From the NCBI RefSeq assembly GCF_016921115.1, contig NZ_JAFFZS010000020.1, forward strand, positions 60,560-124,559: a DNA stretch of 64,000 nucleotides, in the 5' to 3' direction. The number at the start of each line of letters is the position of its first letter. The first letter of the stretch is position 1. The notes under the pieces are model-generated. The model was not told where the DNA came from, made no database searches, and saw only the letters and a list, made by a program, of their open reading frames with translations. The DNA comes from Streptomyces actuosus (lineage in GTDB: Bacteria > Actinomycetota > Actinomycetes > Streptomycetales > Streptomycetaceae). Of the stretch, positions 54,354-62,233 are shown piece after piece. The position numbers and the translations under genes are program-made.

Positions 54354-55180
54354 CCGACGCCTCCGCCCTTCCCGGTCAGCCTCGGGACGCGGTCCTGTCC
54401 GGCCCGGCCACCGAGCGCGCCGTGAACGTCCTCGCGCCGAACGCCTCCGCCATGACCCTGGACGGCACGAACACCTGGATCGTCGCCGAACCCGACTCCG
54501 ACCTGGCAGTCGTGATCGATCCGGGCCCGCTCGACGAGGGGCATCTGCGCACTGTCGTCGACACGGCCGAGAAGGCCGGCCGGCGCGTCGCCCTCACCCT
54601 GCTCACCCACGGCCACGCCGACCACGCCGAGGGCGCCGCCCGGTTCGCCGAGCTGACCGGCACGCGTGTGCGTGCCCTCGACCCCGCGCTGCGGCTCGGT
54701 GACGAGGGCCTGGCCGCCGGGGACGTGATCGGCGTCGGTGGCCTGGAGCTGCGGGTCGTGGCCACGCCGGGCCACACCGCGGACTCGCTGTGCTTCCACC
54801 TCCCGGCCGACCGGGCGGTCCTGACCGGTGACACCGTCCTCGGCCGCGGCACGACCATGGTGGCGCACCCCGACGGCCGTCTCGGCGACTACCTGGACTC
54901 GCTGCGCCGACTGCGGTGCCTCACCGTCGACGACGGCGTCCACACGGTCCTGCCGGGCCACGGACCGGTCCTGGAGGACGCCCAGGGGGCCGTCGAGTAC
55001 TACCTCGCCCACCGCGCCCACCGGCTCGCCCAGATCGAGACGGCCTTCGAGGACGGCTTCCGCACCGCCGCCCAGGTCGTCGCCCACGTCTACGCGGACG
55101 TGGACCGCTCGCTCTGGCCGGCAGCCGAACTGTCGGTACGGGCCCAGCTGGACTACCTGGAGGAGCACGGGCTGATCTAG
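54350..55180 (+). CDS. Metallo-beta-lactamase-fold hydrolase (LACTB2-like)
   Basis: This 276-residue protein has the MBL motif Thr-His-Gly-His-Ala-Asp-His, then Thr-Pro-Gly-His-Thr-Ala-Asp-Ser, Gly-Asp-Thr-Val-Leu-Gly and Leu-Pro-Gly-His-Gly-Pro, giving a two-metal site. The C-terminal helical region (about 225-276) resembles that of LACTB2-like enzymes, some of which are endoribonucleases. It is coupled to the NUDIX gene. Confidence 0.9.
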   Translation: MTDASALPGQPRDAVLSGPATERAVNVLAPNASAMTLDGTNTWIVAEPDSDLAVVIDPGPLDEGHLRTVVDTAEKAGRRVALTLLTHGHADHAEGAARFAELTGTRVRALDPALRLGDEGLAAGDVIGVGGLELRVVATPGHTADSLCFHLPADRAVLTGDTVLGRGTTMVAHPDGRLGDYLDSLRRLRCLTVDDGVHTVLPGHGPVLEDAQGAVEYYLAHRAHRLAQIETAFEDGFRTAAQVVAHVYADVDRSLWPAAELSVRAQLDYLEEHGLI

Positions 55181-55433
55181 CGGGCGCTCGGGCGCATGGG
55201 CGCACCGATGCACAGGCGTCGGTGTCCGGACCGTGCGCGCGGGGGATCCGGGTGATCAGGGTGGCCGGCCGGCGCCGTGTTCCTGGTGCCGCGGGCGGTC
55301 CGGTGACGCGAGCGGTCCTGACGGCGCCGGTGGTCCCGGCTCGGAGCGCGGTTCCGGTGCCGCGGCCGATCCTCGGGGCGCCGGGCGCGGGAAGGCGTCC
55401 GTGCGGCGCGGAGGGCGAACAGGGCCGGCCGGT

Positions 55434-56261
55434 TCAGGCGCCGTCGGACCGTGGCGCCTTGACGCCGTGCACGCGCGCGTACTCCCCGGCGAGCCAGGGT
55501 CCGAGGTCGTCGACGTACGACCGCAGGACGGACGCGTCGCCGACCGGCTCGTAGCCGCGGACGGCCGCCTCGGCCATCTGCCGGGCGCGCTCGGGGTAGT
55601 ACGCGCCGAAGACCCCGGCCATCTCGTGCAGATCGCTGGTCCAGCCCCTCCAGCGGGGCATGACCAGCGTGAAACCGGTGCGCACCAGGTGCCGGGACAT
55701 GAAGCGCACCAACGGCCGGCGGGCCTCCTCGGACCCGCCGGCCGACGCGGTCCGCTCGCGCCAGCGGGGGAGCAGCCTGCCCAGGTCGCCGTTGGTCTCT
55801 CGGGCCAGCCGTGAGTCCGGGCGGTAGCGGGGCAGTCGCTGCCCGAGGTCGTCCCCGAGCAGCGGCGTGCACAGGCAGGCGAGGAACCAGCCCATGTCGT
55901 GGCGCTCCGCCTCGCTCAGCAGGCGAGCCCGGCCGTACAGGAGCGTGCCGACCCCGTCGATCTGCGGGAACTCCGCGTCGAGGGCCTTCTCCAGCTCCCG
56001 TACGGCGTCCCGGTCGGCGTCGGTCGGCTCCTCGTGCAGTGCGAGCAGCAGGTCGAGGTCGCTGCGGCCCGTGCGGGCGGTGCCGCGCGGGACGGACCCG
56101 TACAGGTAGGCGCTGTGCAACCGGGACCCGAACAGGCCGGGGAGCCGGTGCCTGGCCTCGGCGACCACAGGCTCGAAGGAGGGTGGGACGCGCGCGAGGG
56201 AGCCCTCGCGCACGAAGAAGCCGAGGGCGTCGAGACCCTTGGGTCTGATCGTGTCCGGCAC
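55434..56261 (-). CDS. Nucleotidyltransferase domain protein (aminoglycoside adenylyltransferase-like)
   Basis: This 275-residue protein has the nucleotidyltransferase core Tyr-Leu-Tyr-Gly-Ser-Val-Pro-Arg-Gly...Arg-Ser-Asp-Leu-Asp-Leu (about 51-71), matching the Gly-Ser...Asp-x-Asp metal site. The rest is helical and could be the ANT-type C-terminal domain. Whether it modifies an antibiotic or another small molecule cannot be told. The GTG at 56261 is chosen because longer frames run into crp; ribosome-site support is weak. It lies 29 bases downstream of crp on the same strand. Confidence 0.75.
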   Translation of the reverse strand: MPDTIRPKGLDALGFFVREGSLARVPPSFEPVVAEARHRLPGLFGSRLHSAYLYGSVPRGTARTGRSDLDLLLALHEEPTDADRDAVRELEKALDAEFPQIDGVGTLLYGRARLLSEAERHDMGWFLACLCTPLLGDDLGQRLPRYRPDSRLARETNGDLGRLLPRWRERTASAGGSEEARRPLVRFMSRHLVRTGFTLVMPRWRGWTSDLHEMAGVFGAYYPERARQMAEAAVRGYEPVGDASVLRSYVDDLGPWLAGEYARVHGVKAPRSDGA

Positions 56262-56290
56262 GGTGCGGTCCGGGGCGTAGCCGCCGCCGG

Positions 56291-56965
56291 TCAGCGCGAG
56301 CGCTTGGCGAGGCGCTCGACGTCCAGCAGGATCACGGCCCGTGCCTCCAGGCGGAGCCACCCTCGCTGGGCGAAGTCGGCGAGCGCCTTGTTGACCGTCT
56401 CGCGGGAGGCGCCGACCAGCTGGGCCAGCTCCTCCTGCGTGAGGTCGTGCACGACGTGGATGCCCTCCTCGGACTGCACGCCGAAGCGGCGGGAGAGGTC
56501 CAGCAGGGCCCGTGCCACACGACCGGGCACATCGGAGAAGACCAGGTCGGACATGGCGTCGTTGGTCTTGCGCAGGCGGCGGGCGACGGCGCGCAGCAGC
56601 GCGGTGGCCACCTCGGGCCGGGCGTTCAGCCAGGGCTGGAGGTCACCGTGGCCCAGGCCCAGCAGCTTGACCTCGGTCAGCGCCGTGGCGGTCGCCGTCC
56701 GCGGGCCCGGGTCGAACAGCGACAGCTCGCCGATCAGCTCGCTGGGGCCGACCACGGCCAGCATGTTCTCCCGGCCGTCGGGGGACGTGCGGTGGAGCTT
56801 GACCTTGCCCTCCGTCACGACGTACAGCCGGTCTCCCGGGTCGCCCTCGTGGAACAGCGAGTCGCCGCGTGCCAGGGTCACCTCGCTCATGGAGGCGCGA
56901 AGCTCCGCGGCCTGCTCGTCGTCGAGTGCCGCGAAGAGCGGGTTGCGCCGCAGAACGTCGTCCAC
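56291..56965 (-). CDS. crp: Crp/Fnr family regulator Crp
   Basis: This 224-residue protein has the cyclic-nucleotide-binding fold (about 10-120, with Gly-Glu-Leu-Ser-Leu-Phe and Arg-Thr-Ala-Thr-Ala in the binding cassette) and a winged HTH (about 150-215; Leu-Thr-Gln-Glu-Glu-Leu-Ala-Gln-Leu-Val-Gly-Ala-Ser-Arg-Glu-Thr-Val). It corresponds to Crp of S. coelicolor, which controls germination, growth and antibiotic production. AAGGAGA lies before the GTG start. A TGTGATCTGTCACA sequence about 91 bases upstream is a candidate autoregulatory site. Confidence 0.93.
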   Translation of the reverse strand: MDDVLRRNPLFAALDDEQAAELRASMSEVTLARGDSLFHEGDPGDRLYVVTEGKVKLHRTSPDGRENMLAVVGPSELIGELSLFDPGPRTATATALTEVKLLGLGHGDLQPWLNARPEVATALLRAVARRLRKTNDAMSDLVFSDVPGRVARALLDLSRRFGVQSEEGIHVVHDLTQEELAQLVGASRETVNKALADFAQRGWLRLEARAVILLDVERLAKRSR

Positions 56966-57055
56966 GAGTTCTCTCCTTGTCGACCTGCTCAGGGGATCTT
57001 GCTCCCCCGTCTATCAGGGGACCGTGGTGCCCATTCTGGCGGACGGTCCAAACAG

Positions 57056-57069
57056 TGTGATCTGTCACA
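57056..57069. promoter_or_regulatory. Candidate Crp-binding palindrome between crp and nth
   Basis: TGTGATCTGTCACA has symmetric TGTGA/TCACA arms with a four-base centre, or GTG-N6-CAC in the form described for Streptomyces Crp. It lies about 90 bases from crp and 100 from nth, which are divergent, so it could serve either. Confidence 0.55.
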
Positions 57070-57171
57070 AGGATGCCGTACCCGCGCGGCGACGTACGAG
57101 GCAGGGGGCCAATTGGGCGCCGATCTTCAGGGTCCGGGACGGATGTCGGCGCCGGGCTCTAGGCTGGCCGG

Positions 57172-58275
57172 GTGTCCAAATCGCCGGTGAGAGCACAGGC
57201 CAAGGGGGCTGGGCTGGTGGTGGTACGTCGCGATTCCGCTGTGGGCGAACAGGGCCCCGACGGGAGTGAGAGGGAGGCGAAAGCCGCGAAGAAGGCATCG
57301 GGGAAGAAGGTGGCGTCCGGGGAGGGAGCGGCCCCCGGCGGGACGGCCGGGAAGAGCAGCCCCGCGAAGAGGACTGCCCCGGCCAAGAGGACTGCCCGGG
57401 CCGAGGGGGCCGAGTCGGCGAAGAAGACGGCACCCTCCGCGAAGTCGTCCCCGGCGAAGAGGGCCGCCTCCGCCGGCACCGCCGCCTCCGGGGCGCGCAG
57501 GCAGGAGTCCCGCACCGCCCTCGTCCGCCGCGCCCGCCGGATCAACCGGGAACTCGCCGAGGTCTATCCGTACGCCCACCCCGAGCTCGACTTCGAGAAC
57601 CCCTTCCAGCTGATCGTCGCCACGGTCCTGTCCGCGCAGACCACCGATCTGCGCGTCAACCAGACGACCCCGGCGCTGTTCGCGAAGTACCCCACCCCCG
57701 AGGACCTGGCCGCCGCCGACCCCGAGGAGGTCGAGGAGATCCTCCGCCCGTGCGGCTTCTTCCGGAACAAGACCAGGTCGGTGATAGGGCTGTCGAAGGC
57801 CCTGGAGGAGGAGTTCGGCGGAGAGGTGCCCGGCCGTCTGGAGGACCTCGTCAAGCTGCCCGGTGTCGGCCGCAAGACCGCCTTCGTCGTCCTGGGCAAC
57901 GCCTTCGGCCGGCCCGGCATCACCGTGGACACGCACTTCCAGCGGCTCGTGCGGCGCTGGCAGTGGACCGACGAGACGGACCCGGACAAGATCGAGGCCG
58001 CCATCGGCGCCCTCTTCCCCAAGAGCGACTGGACCGACCTGTCGCACCACGTGATCTGGCACGGCCGCCGTATCTGCCACGCCCGCAAGCCCGCCTGCGG
58101 TGCCTGCCCCATCGCCGCGCTCTGCCCGGCCTACGGCGAGGGCGAGACCGACCCCGACAAGGCCGCCAAGCTGCTCAAGTACGAGAAGGGCGGCTTCCCC
58201 GGCCAGCGCCTGAAGCCGCCGCAGGCCTACCTCGACGCGGGCGGCAGACCGGCGCCGCCGCTGGGGGCCGGATGA
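57172..58275 (+). CDS. nth: Endonuclease III with Lys/Ala-rich N-terminal extension
   Basis: This 367-residue protein has an HhH-GPD core from about residue 115: Leu-Pro-Gly-Val-Gly-Arg-Lys-Thr-Ala with the catalytic Lys, and Thr-Val-Asp-Thr-His with the catalytic Asp. The [4Fe-4S] loop has Cys-x6-Cys-x2-Cys-x5-Cys. It removes oxidised pyrimidines and nicks abasic sites in base excision repair. The first 105 residues are Lys/Ala/Ser-rich and basic, like a histone tail, well beyond the usual 210-residue enzyme. TAGGCT six bases before the GTG supports this start and a leaderless mRNA. Confidence 0.93.
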   Translation: MSKSPVRAQAKGAGLVVVRRDSAVGEQGPDGSEREAKAAKKASGKKVASGEGAAPGGTAGKSSPAKRTAPAKRTARAEGAESAKKTAPSAKSSPAKRAASAGTAASGARRQESRTALVRRARRINRELAEVYPYAHPELDFENPFQLIVATVLSAQTTDLRVNQTTPALFAKYPTPEDLAAADPEEVEEILRPCGFFRNKTRSVIGLSKALEEEFGGEVPGRLEDLVKLPGVGRKTAFVVLGNAFGRPGITVDTHFQRLVRRWQWTDETDPDKIEAAIGALFPKSDWTDLSHHVIWHGRRICHARKPACGACPIAALCPAYGEGETDPDKAAKLLKYEKGGFPGQRLKPPQAYLDAGGRPAPPLGAG

Positions 58276-58327
58276 CGGAACGATCTGCGAGGGCTCGGGC
58301 GTTGGACAGAGCGGAACGGGGGTGCAG

Positions 58328-59023
58328 ATGACGCGCGCGAGCGACACACAGGGCGGTCCGGTGACGTTGTCCAAGGAAGGCCTGCCCGACTGGCTCGGCC
58401 CGGTGGCGCACGCCGCCGAGACGGTCGAGCCGCTTCAGCTGAGCCGCTTCCTGCCGCCCGCGGACGGCGCGGGCCGCCAGTCCGCCGTCCTCATCCTGTT
58501 CGGTGAGGGCGAGCTCGGGCCGGAGCTGCTGCTGATGGAGCGGTCCGGCTCCCTGAGGTCGCATGCCGGGCAGCCCTCGTTCCCGGGCGGCGCGCTCGAC
58601 GCTGACGACGGCGACCCGCTGGCCGAGGGGCCCCTGCGGGCCGCGCTGCGCGAGGCCGAGGAGGAGACCGGCCTCGACCCGGGCGGGGTGCAGCTCTTCG
58701 GCGTGTTGCCCAAGCTGTACATCCCGGTCAGCAGCTTCGTCGTCACACCGGTGCTCGGCTGGTGGCGCGAACCCAGCCCGGTCGGCGTCGTCGACCCGAA
58801 CGAGACCGCGCGCGTCTTCACCGTCCCCGTGGCGGATCTCACGGACCCGGCCAACCGTGCGACGACCGTCCACCCCAGCGGCTACCAGGGTCCGGCATTC
58901 CTGGTCGCATCGGCCCTGGTCTGGGGCTTCACGGCCGGTGTCATCGACCGCCTGCTGCACTACGCGGGCTGGGAGCTCCCCTGGGACCGCGACCGGAAGG
59001 TCACCCTGGACTGGCGGTCGTGA
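58328..59023 (+). CDS. NUDIX hydrolase, CoA pyrophosphatase type
   Basis: This 231-residue protein has a NUDIX box (Gly-Gly-Ala-Leu-Asp...Leu-Arg-Glu-Ala-Glu-Glu-Glu-Thr-Gly-Leu) preceded by Leu-Arg-Ser-His-Ala-Gly-Gln-Pro-Ser-Phe-Pro-Gly-Gly, the upstream signature of CoA pyrophosphatases. It should cleave CoA or acyl-CoA to phosphopantetheine and 3',5'-ADP. The ATG at 58328 is preferred; a GTG two codons earlier is also in frame. It follows nth by 52 bases on the same strand. Confidence 0.9.
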   Translation: MTRASDTQGGPVTLSKEGLPDWLGPVAHAAETVEPLQLSRFLPPADGAGRQSAVLILFGEGELGPELLLMERSGSLRSHAGQPSFPGGALDADDGDPLAEGPLRAALREAEEETGLDPGGVQLFGVLPKLYIPVSSFVVTPVLGWWREPSPVGVVDPNETARVFTVPVADLTDPANRATTVHPSGYQGPAFLVASALVWGFTAGVIDRLLHYAGWELPWDRDRKVTLDWRS

Positions 59024-59029
59024 CAGGGT

Positions 59030-59058
59030 GGCCCCCGGATCGTGGCTCTCCGGGGGCC
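59030..59058 (+). terminator. Terminator hairpin after the CoA NUDIX gene
   Basis: A perfect 10-bp stem (59030-59039 and 59049-59058) with a nine-base loop starts seven bases past the stop. No T-tract follows. Confidence 0.75.
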
Positions 59059-59140
59059 GTGTCCGTGTGCCGCTGAGCGGCGGGCCGGACCACCGGCCGA
59101 CCTGGTGGGATCGTGACGTGACGAGGCGAGGCTTGAAGCG

Positions 59141-60340
59141 GTGAACGTGCTGGACATCCTGTTGCTGATCGCGGCCGTGTGGTTCGCGGTCGTCGGCTAC
59201 CGGCAGGGCTTCGTGGTCGGCATCCTGTCGGTGATCGGCTTCCTGGGCGGCGGGCTGGTCGCCGTGTACCTGCTGCCTGTGCTCTGGGACGTCCTCACGG
59301 ACAAGTCCGAGGTCAGCACGACCGCCGCGGTCGTCGCGGTGATCATCGTCATCGTCTGCGCCTCCGTCGGCCAGGCCCTGACCACCCATCTGGGCAACAA
59401 GCTGCGCCGGTACATCACCTGGTCCCCGGCCCGTGCTCTGGACGCGACGGGAGGCGCCCTGGTCAATGTCGTGGCCATGCTGCTGGTGGCCTGGCTGATC
59501 GGCTCGGCCCTCGCCGGCACGACGCTGCCCACGCTCGGCAAGCAGGTCCGGGGCTCCAAAGTGCTGCTCGGCGTGTCGCGGGCGCTGCCGGCGCAGGCCG
59601 ACACCTGGTTCGCCGACTTCTCCTCCGTCCTCGCGCAGAACGGCTTCCCGCAGGTCTTCAGCCCGTTCGCCAACGAACCGATCACCGACGTGCGCAGGCC
59701 CGACCCGGCACTCGCCGACAGCCCCGTCGCGGCCCGCGCCCAGCGCTCCATCGTCAAGGTCATGGGAACCGCGCCGGGTTGCGGCAAGGTCCTGGAGGGC
59801 ACCGGCTTCGTCTTCGCCGACCGGCGTGTGATGACCAACGCGCATGTCGTCGGCGGCGTCGACGAACCCACCGTCCAGATAGGCGGCGTGGGACGCCGGT
59901 ACGACGCGACCGTCGTCCTGTACGACTGGCGGCGCGACATCGCCGTACTCGATGTGCCCGACCTCAAGGCGCCCGCGCTGCACTTCTCGGAGAAGGACGC
60001 GGTGAGCGGTGACGACGCGATCGTGGCGGGCTTCCCGCAGAACGGCGCGTACGACGTGCGTGCCGCCCGGGTGCGGGGCCGGATCACGCCCAACGGCCCG
60101 GACATCTACCATCGCGGCACCGTCCGCCGCGACGTCTACTCGCTCTACGCGACCGTCCGCCAGGGCAACTCCGGCGGCCCGCTGCTCACGCCCGACGGCA
60201 AGGTCTACGGCGTGGTGTTCGCGAAGTCCCTCGACGACGCCGACACCGGGTACGCCCTCACCAAGGACGAGATCCAGGACGACATCGACCGGGGGCGAAC
60301 GGCGAACGAGCAGGTCGACAGCGACAGTTGCGCGCTGTGA
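59141..60340 (+). CDS. MarP-like membrane serine protease (CvpA plus trypsin-like domains)
   Basis: This 399-residue protein has four N-terminal membrane helices forming a CvpA domain (about 1-125), a linker, and a chymotrypsin-like protease domain (about 190-390). The triad is His235 in Thr-Asn-Ala-His-Val-Val, Asp266 in Arg-Arg-Asp-Ile-Ala-Val, and Ser344 in Gly-Asn-Ser-Gly-Gly-Pro. The layout and size match MarP of Mycobacterium tuberculosis, an extracytoplasmic protease needed for acid and oxidative stress resistance. Cys in the protease domain could form the redox-sensitive disulphide described for MarP. The GTG start is set by the first helix. Confidence 0.92.
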   Translation: MNVLDILLLIAAVWFAVVGYRQGFVVGILSVIGFLGGGLVAVYLLPVLWDVLTDKSEVSTTAAVVAVIIVIVCASVGQALTTHLGNKLRRYITWSPARALDATGGALVNVVAMLLVAWLIGSALAGTTLPTLGKQVRGSKVLLGVSRALPAQADTWFADFSSVLAQNGFPQVFSPFANEPITDVRRPDPALADSPVAARAQRSIVKVMGTAPGCGKVLEGTGFVFADRRVMTNAHVVGGVDEPTVQIGGVGRRYDATVVLYDWRRDIAVLDVPDLKAPALHFSEKDAVSGDDAIVAGFPQNGAYDVRAARVRGRITPNGPDIYHRGTVRRDVYSLYATVRQGNSGGPLLTPDGKVYGVVFAKSLDDADTGYALTKDEIQDDIDRGRTANEQVDSDSCAL

Positions 60341-60355
60341 GCCGGCACTGAGGTG

Positions 60356-60535
60356 TCAGCCGCGCGGATGGCGCAGGCGCACCGAGACCCAGCGGGCCCG
60401 GCGGCGCAGGATGCGCGGGATCCCCACCCGAGGGTCGCTGCCCGGCAGCTGCGGTGTGCCGCGCTCGTGGGAGCTCAGGGCACTGCCCGAGCGGCGGTCG
60501 CGTGCTGCGTCACTGTAGTCGTGCGTCCAGCCCAT
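60356..60535 (-). CDS. Small Arg-rich protein
   Basis: This 59-residue frame starts at an ATG (60535-60533) and ends in TGA, antisense-facing 16 bases from the MarP-like stop. The N-terminus reads Met-Gly-Trp-Thr-His-Asp-Tyr-Ser-Asp-Ala-Ala, and the C-terminal third is basic (Arg-Ile-Leu-Arg-Arg-Arg-Ala-Arg-Trp-Val-Ser-Val-Arg-Leu-Arg-His). The amino-acid usage looks natural and GC3 is high, unlike shadow frames. No family is recognised and the ribosome site is weak. Confidence 0.5.
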   Translation of the reverse strand: MGWTHDYSDAARDRRSGSALSSHERGTPQLPGSDPRVGIPRILRRRARWVSVRLRHPRG

Positions 60536-60723
60536 ACCCCGACGTCTGCCCCTGCCCCAAGGTCGATAACCGTTCCCGAGGTCCCCAATTGGCGTATGCG
60601 CCGGGCAAGTGGCCGTTCGTTGAACTGTTGTTCACGTCCGGATACCGGGCGCGCAGGCGCGGTCACCGAGCGGGGCCGGATCGCGGGGGCCGGCCGTCGC
60701 CGGACCGGATCGCGGCCCCGCGG

Positions 60724-61662
60724 TCACCGGTCCGGCTCGGGGTCCTTCAGCCAGTTGACGAGCTCGGTGGAGAACGCCACCGGGTCCTCCTCGTGCGGGA
60801 AGTGGCCCAGCCCGTCGAACAGCCGCCAGCGGTACGGCGCTTCGACGTACTCCCCGGACCCGGCGGCGCTGCGGGTCCGCAGCACCGGGTCGAGGGAACC
60901 GTGCAGGTGCAGGGTGGGTACGCGCACGGGCCGTTTCATCCGCCGGTAGAACTGGACGCCGTCGGGGCGCGCGAGCGACCGCACCAGCCAGCGGTACGGT
61001 TCGACGGCGCAGTGCGCGGTCGACGGGATGCACATCGCCCTGCGGTACGTCTCCACCGCAGCCTCGTCCGGCAGGCGGGGCCCCGACCAGTCCCGGATCA
61101 GGCGGCCGACGAGCGCCCCGTCGTCCGCGGTCAGCTGCCGTTCCGGGATCCACGGCCGCTGGAAGCCCCAGACGTGGGACCCGGCGCGGGTCTGCTTGAC
61201 GTCGGCGAGCATCGCCGAGCGCCAGCGCCGGGGATGCGGCATCGAGGCGACGGCGAGGCGGCGCACCAGCTTGGGCCGCATCACGGCAGCTGTCCACGCC
61301 AGATAACCGCCCAGGTCGTGCCCGACGAGCGCGGCGTCCGGCTCGCCGAGCGAGCGGATCACCCCGGTGATGTCGAGGGCGAGGTTGGCGGGGTCGTAGC
61401 CGCGCGGGGTGCGGTCGGAGCCGCCGACGCCCCGCAGGTCCATCGCGACGGCCCGGTAGCCGGCGTCGGCCAGGGCCACCAGCTGGTGCCGCCAGGCCCA
61501 CCAGAACTGGGGGAAGCCGTGCACCAGCATCACCAGCGGCCCGTCGCCGAGCTCGGCGATGTGGAAGCGGGCGCCGTTGGCGGCGACGTCCCGGTGGGTC
61601 CAGGGGCCGTCGATGCGCACGGGCGAGCCCGGGTGCGCCGGGGAGGGGGCTGGGTCGGTCAT
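60724..61662 (-). CDS. Epoxide hydrolase-like alpha/beta hydrolase
   Basis: This 312-residue protein has His-Gly-Phe-Pro-Gln-Phe-Trp (the HGxP oxyanion motif), and nucleophile Asp in Val-Gly-His-Asp-Leu-Gly-Gly near residue 115. The acid lies in Gly-Ser-Leu-Asp near 260 and the base in Gly-Leu-Gly-His-Phe near 288. An Asp nucleophile points to epoxide hydrolase or haloalkane dehalogenase chemistry rather than a Ser esterase. It starts within the stop of the holin-like gene (ATGA overlap). Confidence 0.9.
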   Translation of the reverse strand: MTDPAPSPAHPGSPVRIDGPWTHRDVAANGARFHIAELGDGPLVMLVHGFPQFWWAWRHQLVALADAGYRAVAMDLRGVGGSDRTPRGYDPANLALDITGVIRSLGEPDAALVGHDLGGYLAWTAAVMRPKLVRRLAVASMPHPRRWRSAMLADVKQTRAGSHVWGFQRPWIPERQLTADDGALVGRLIRDWSGPRLPDEAAVETYRRAMCIPSTAHCAVEPYRWLVRSLARPDGVQFYRRMKRPVRVPTLHLHGSLDPVLRTRSAAGSGEYVEAPYRWRLFDGLGHFPHEEDPVAFSTELVNWLKDPEPDR

Positions 61663-62153
61663 GACGACGAGCGTGCCACAGCCTCGATGGCCGCGTGCCC
61701 GCCCTCCTCCAGCGCCGGCTGCTCCGGGCGGGGGTGCGGCTTGGCCTTCTGCAGGACGCCCGCGGTCTCCTTCACGGAGGCGGCGACCTTCTGCGGGCCC
61801 TTGCTCCGCTGCGCCTTCTTGGCGAAGGCCACGCCGATCAGCGTGAGAAGGCCTGCGACGAGGACGTTCGCCGCGAACGACAGCAGGAAGCAGACCGCGA
61901 GGTTCCAGTGGCTCCAGGTGCGGATGCCGTACGCCAGCGCGAAGTTCAGCATCGGCAGCGAGAACACCAGCACCGCGCCGGCGACGGTGAACGCGCCACC
62001 GCTGACCGCGCCGCGCTTGACGTCCTGCTTGAGCTGGGCCTTGGCCAGTGCGATCTCGTCGTGCACCAGCGCCGACATTTCGGTCGTCGCCGAGGCGAAC
62101 AGCTGGCCGATGCTGCGTTCGGCGCCGACCGGGCTGCCGTCGGGTGCGCTCAT
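61659..62153 (-). CDS. Phage holin family (holin-X/DUF1469-like) membrane protein
   Basis: This 164-residue protein has a helical N-terminus (about 10-50), two membrane helices (about 53-78 and 86-112) and a basic, Lys/Ala-rich cytoplasmic tail. This is the layout of actinobacterial Holin-X/Phage_holin_3_6 proteins, which are chromosomal and not evidence of a prophage. Its role is unknown. It is coupled to the epoxide hydrolase-like gene by a four-base overlap. Confidence 0.85.
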   Translation of the reverse strand: MSAPDGSPVGAERSIGQLFASATTEMSALVHDEIALAKAQLKQDVKRGAVSGGAFTVAGAVLVFSLPMLNFALAYGIRTWSHWNLAVCFLLSFAANVLVAGLLTLIGVAFAKKAQRSKGPQKVAASVKETAGVLQKAKPHPRPEQPALEEGGHAAIEAVARSSS

Positions 62154-62233
62154 CGCGGTCTCCCTCTCCTGCGTTCGGGTCCGCGCGCGGCGTGGCCGCG
62201 CGGGATGCCCTCCTTTTGTACCGTCCCGTCAGA

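Noticed and set aside
61659..62153. Holin gene as a sign of a prophage
   Set aside because: The protein is of the chromosomal actinobacterial holin-X type, with no other phage genes nearby and coupled to a hydrolase gene.
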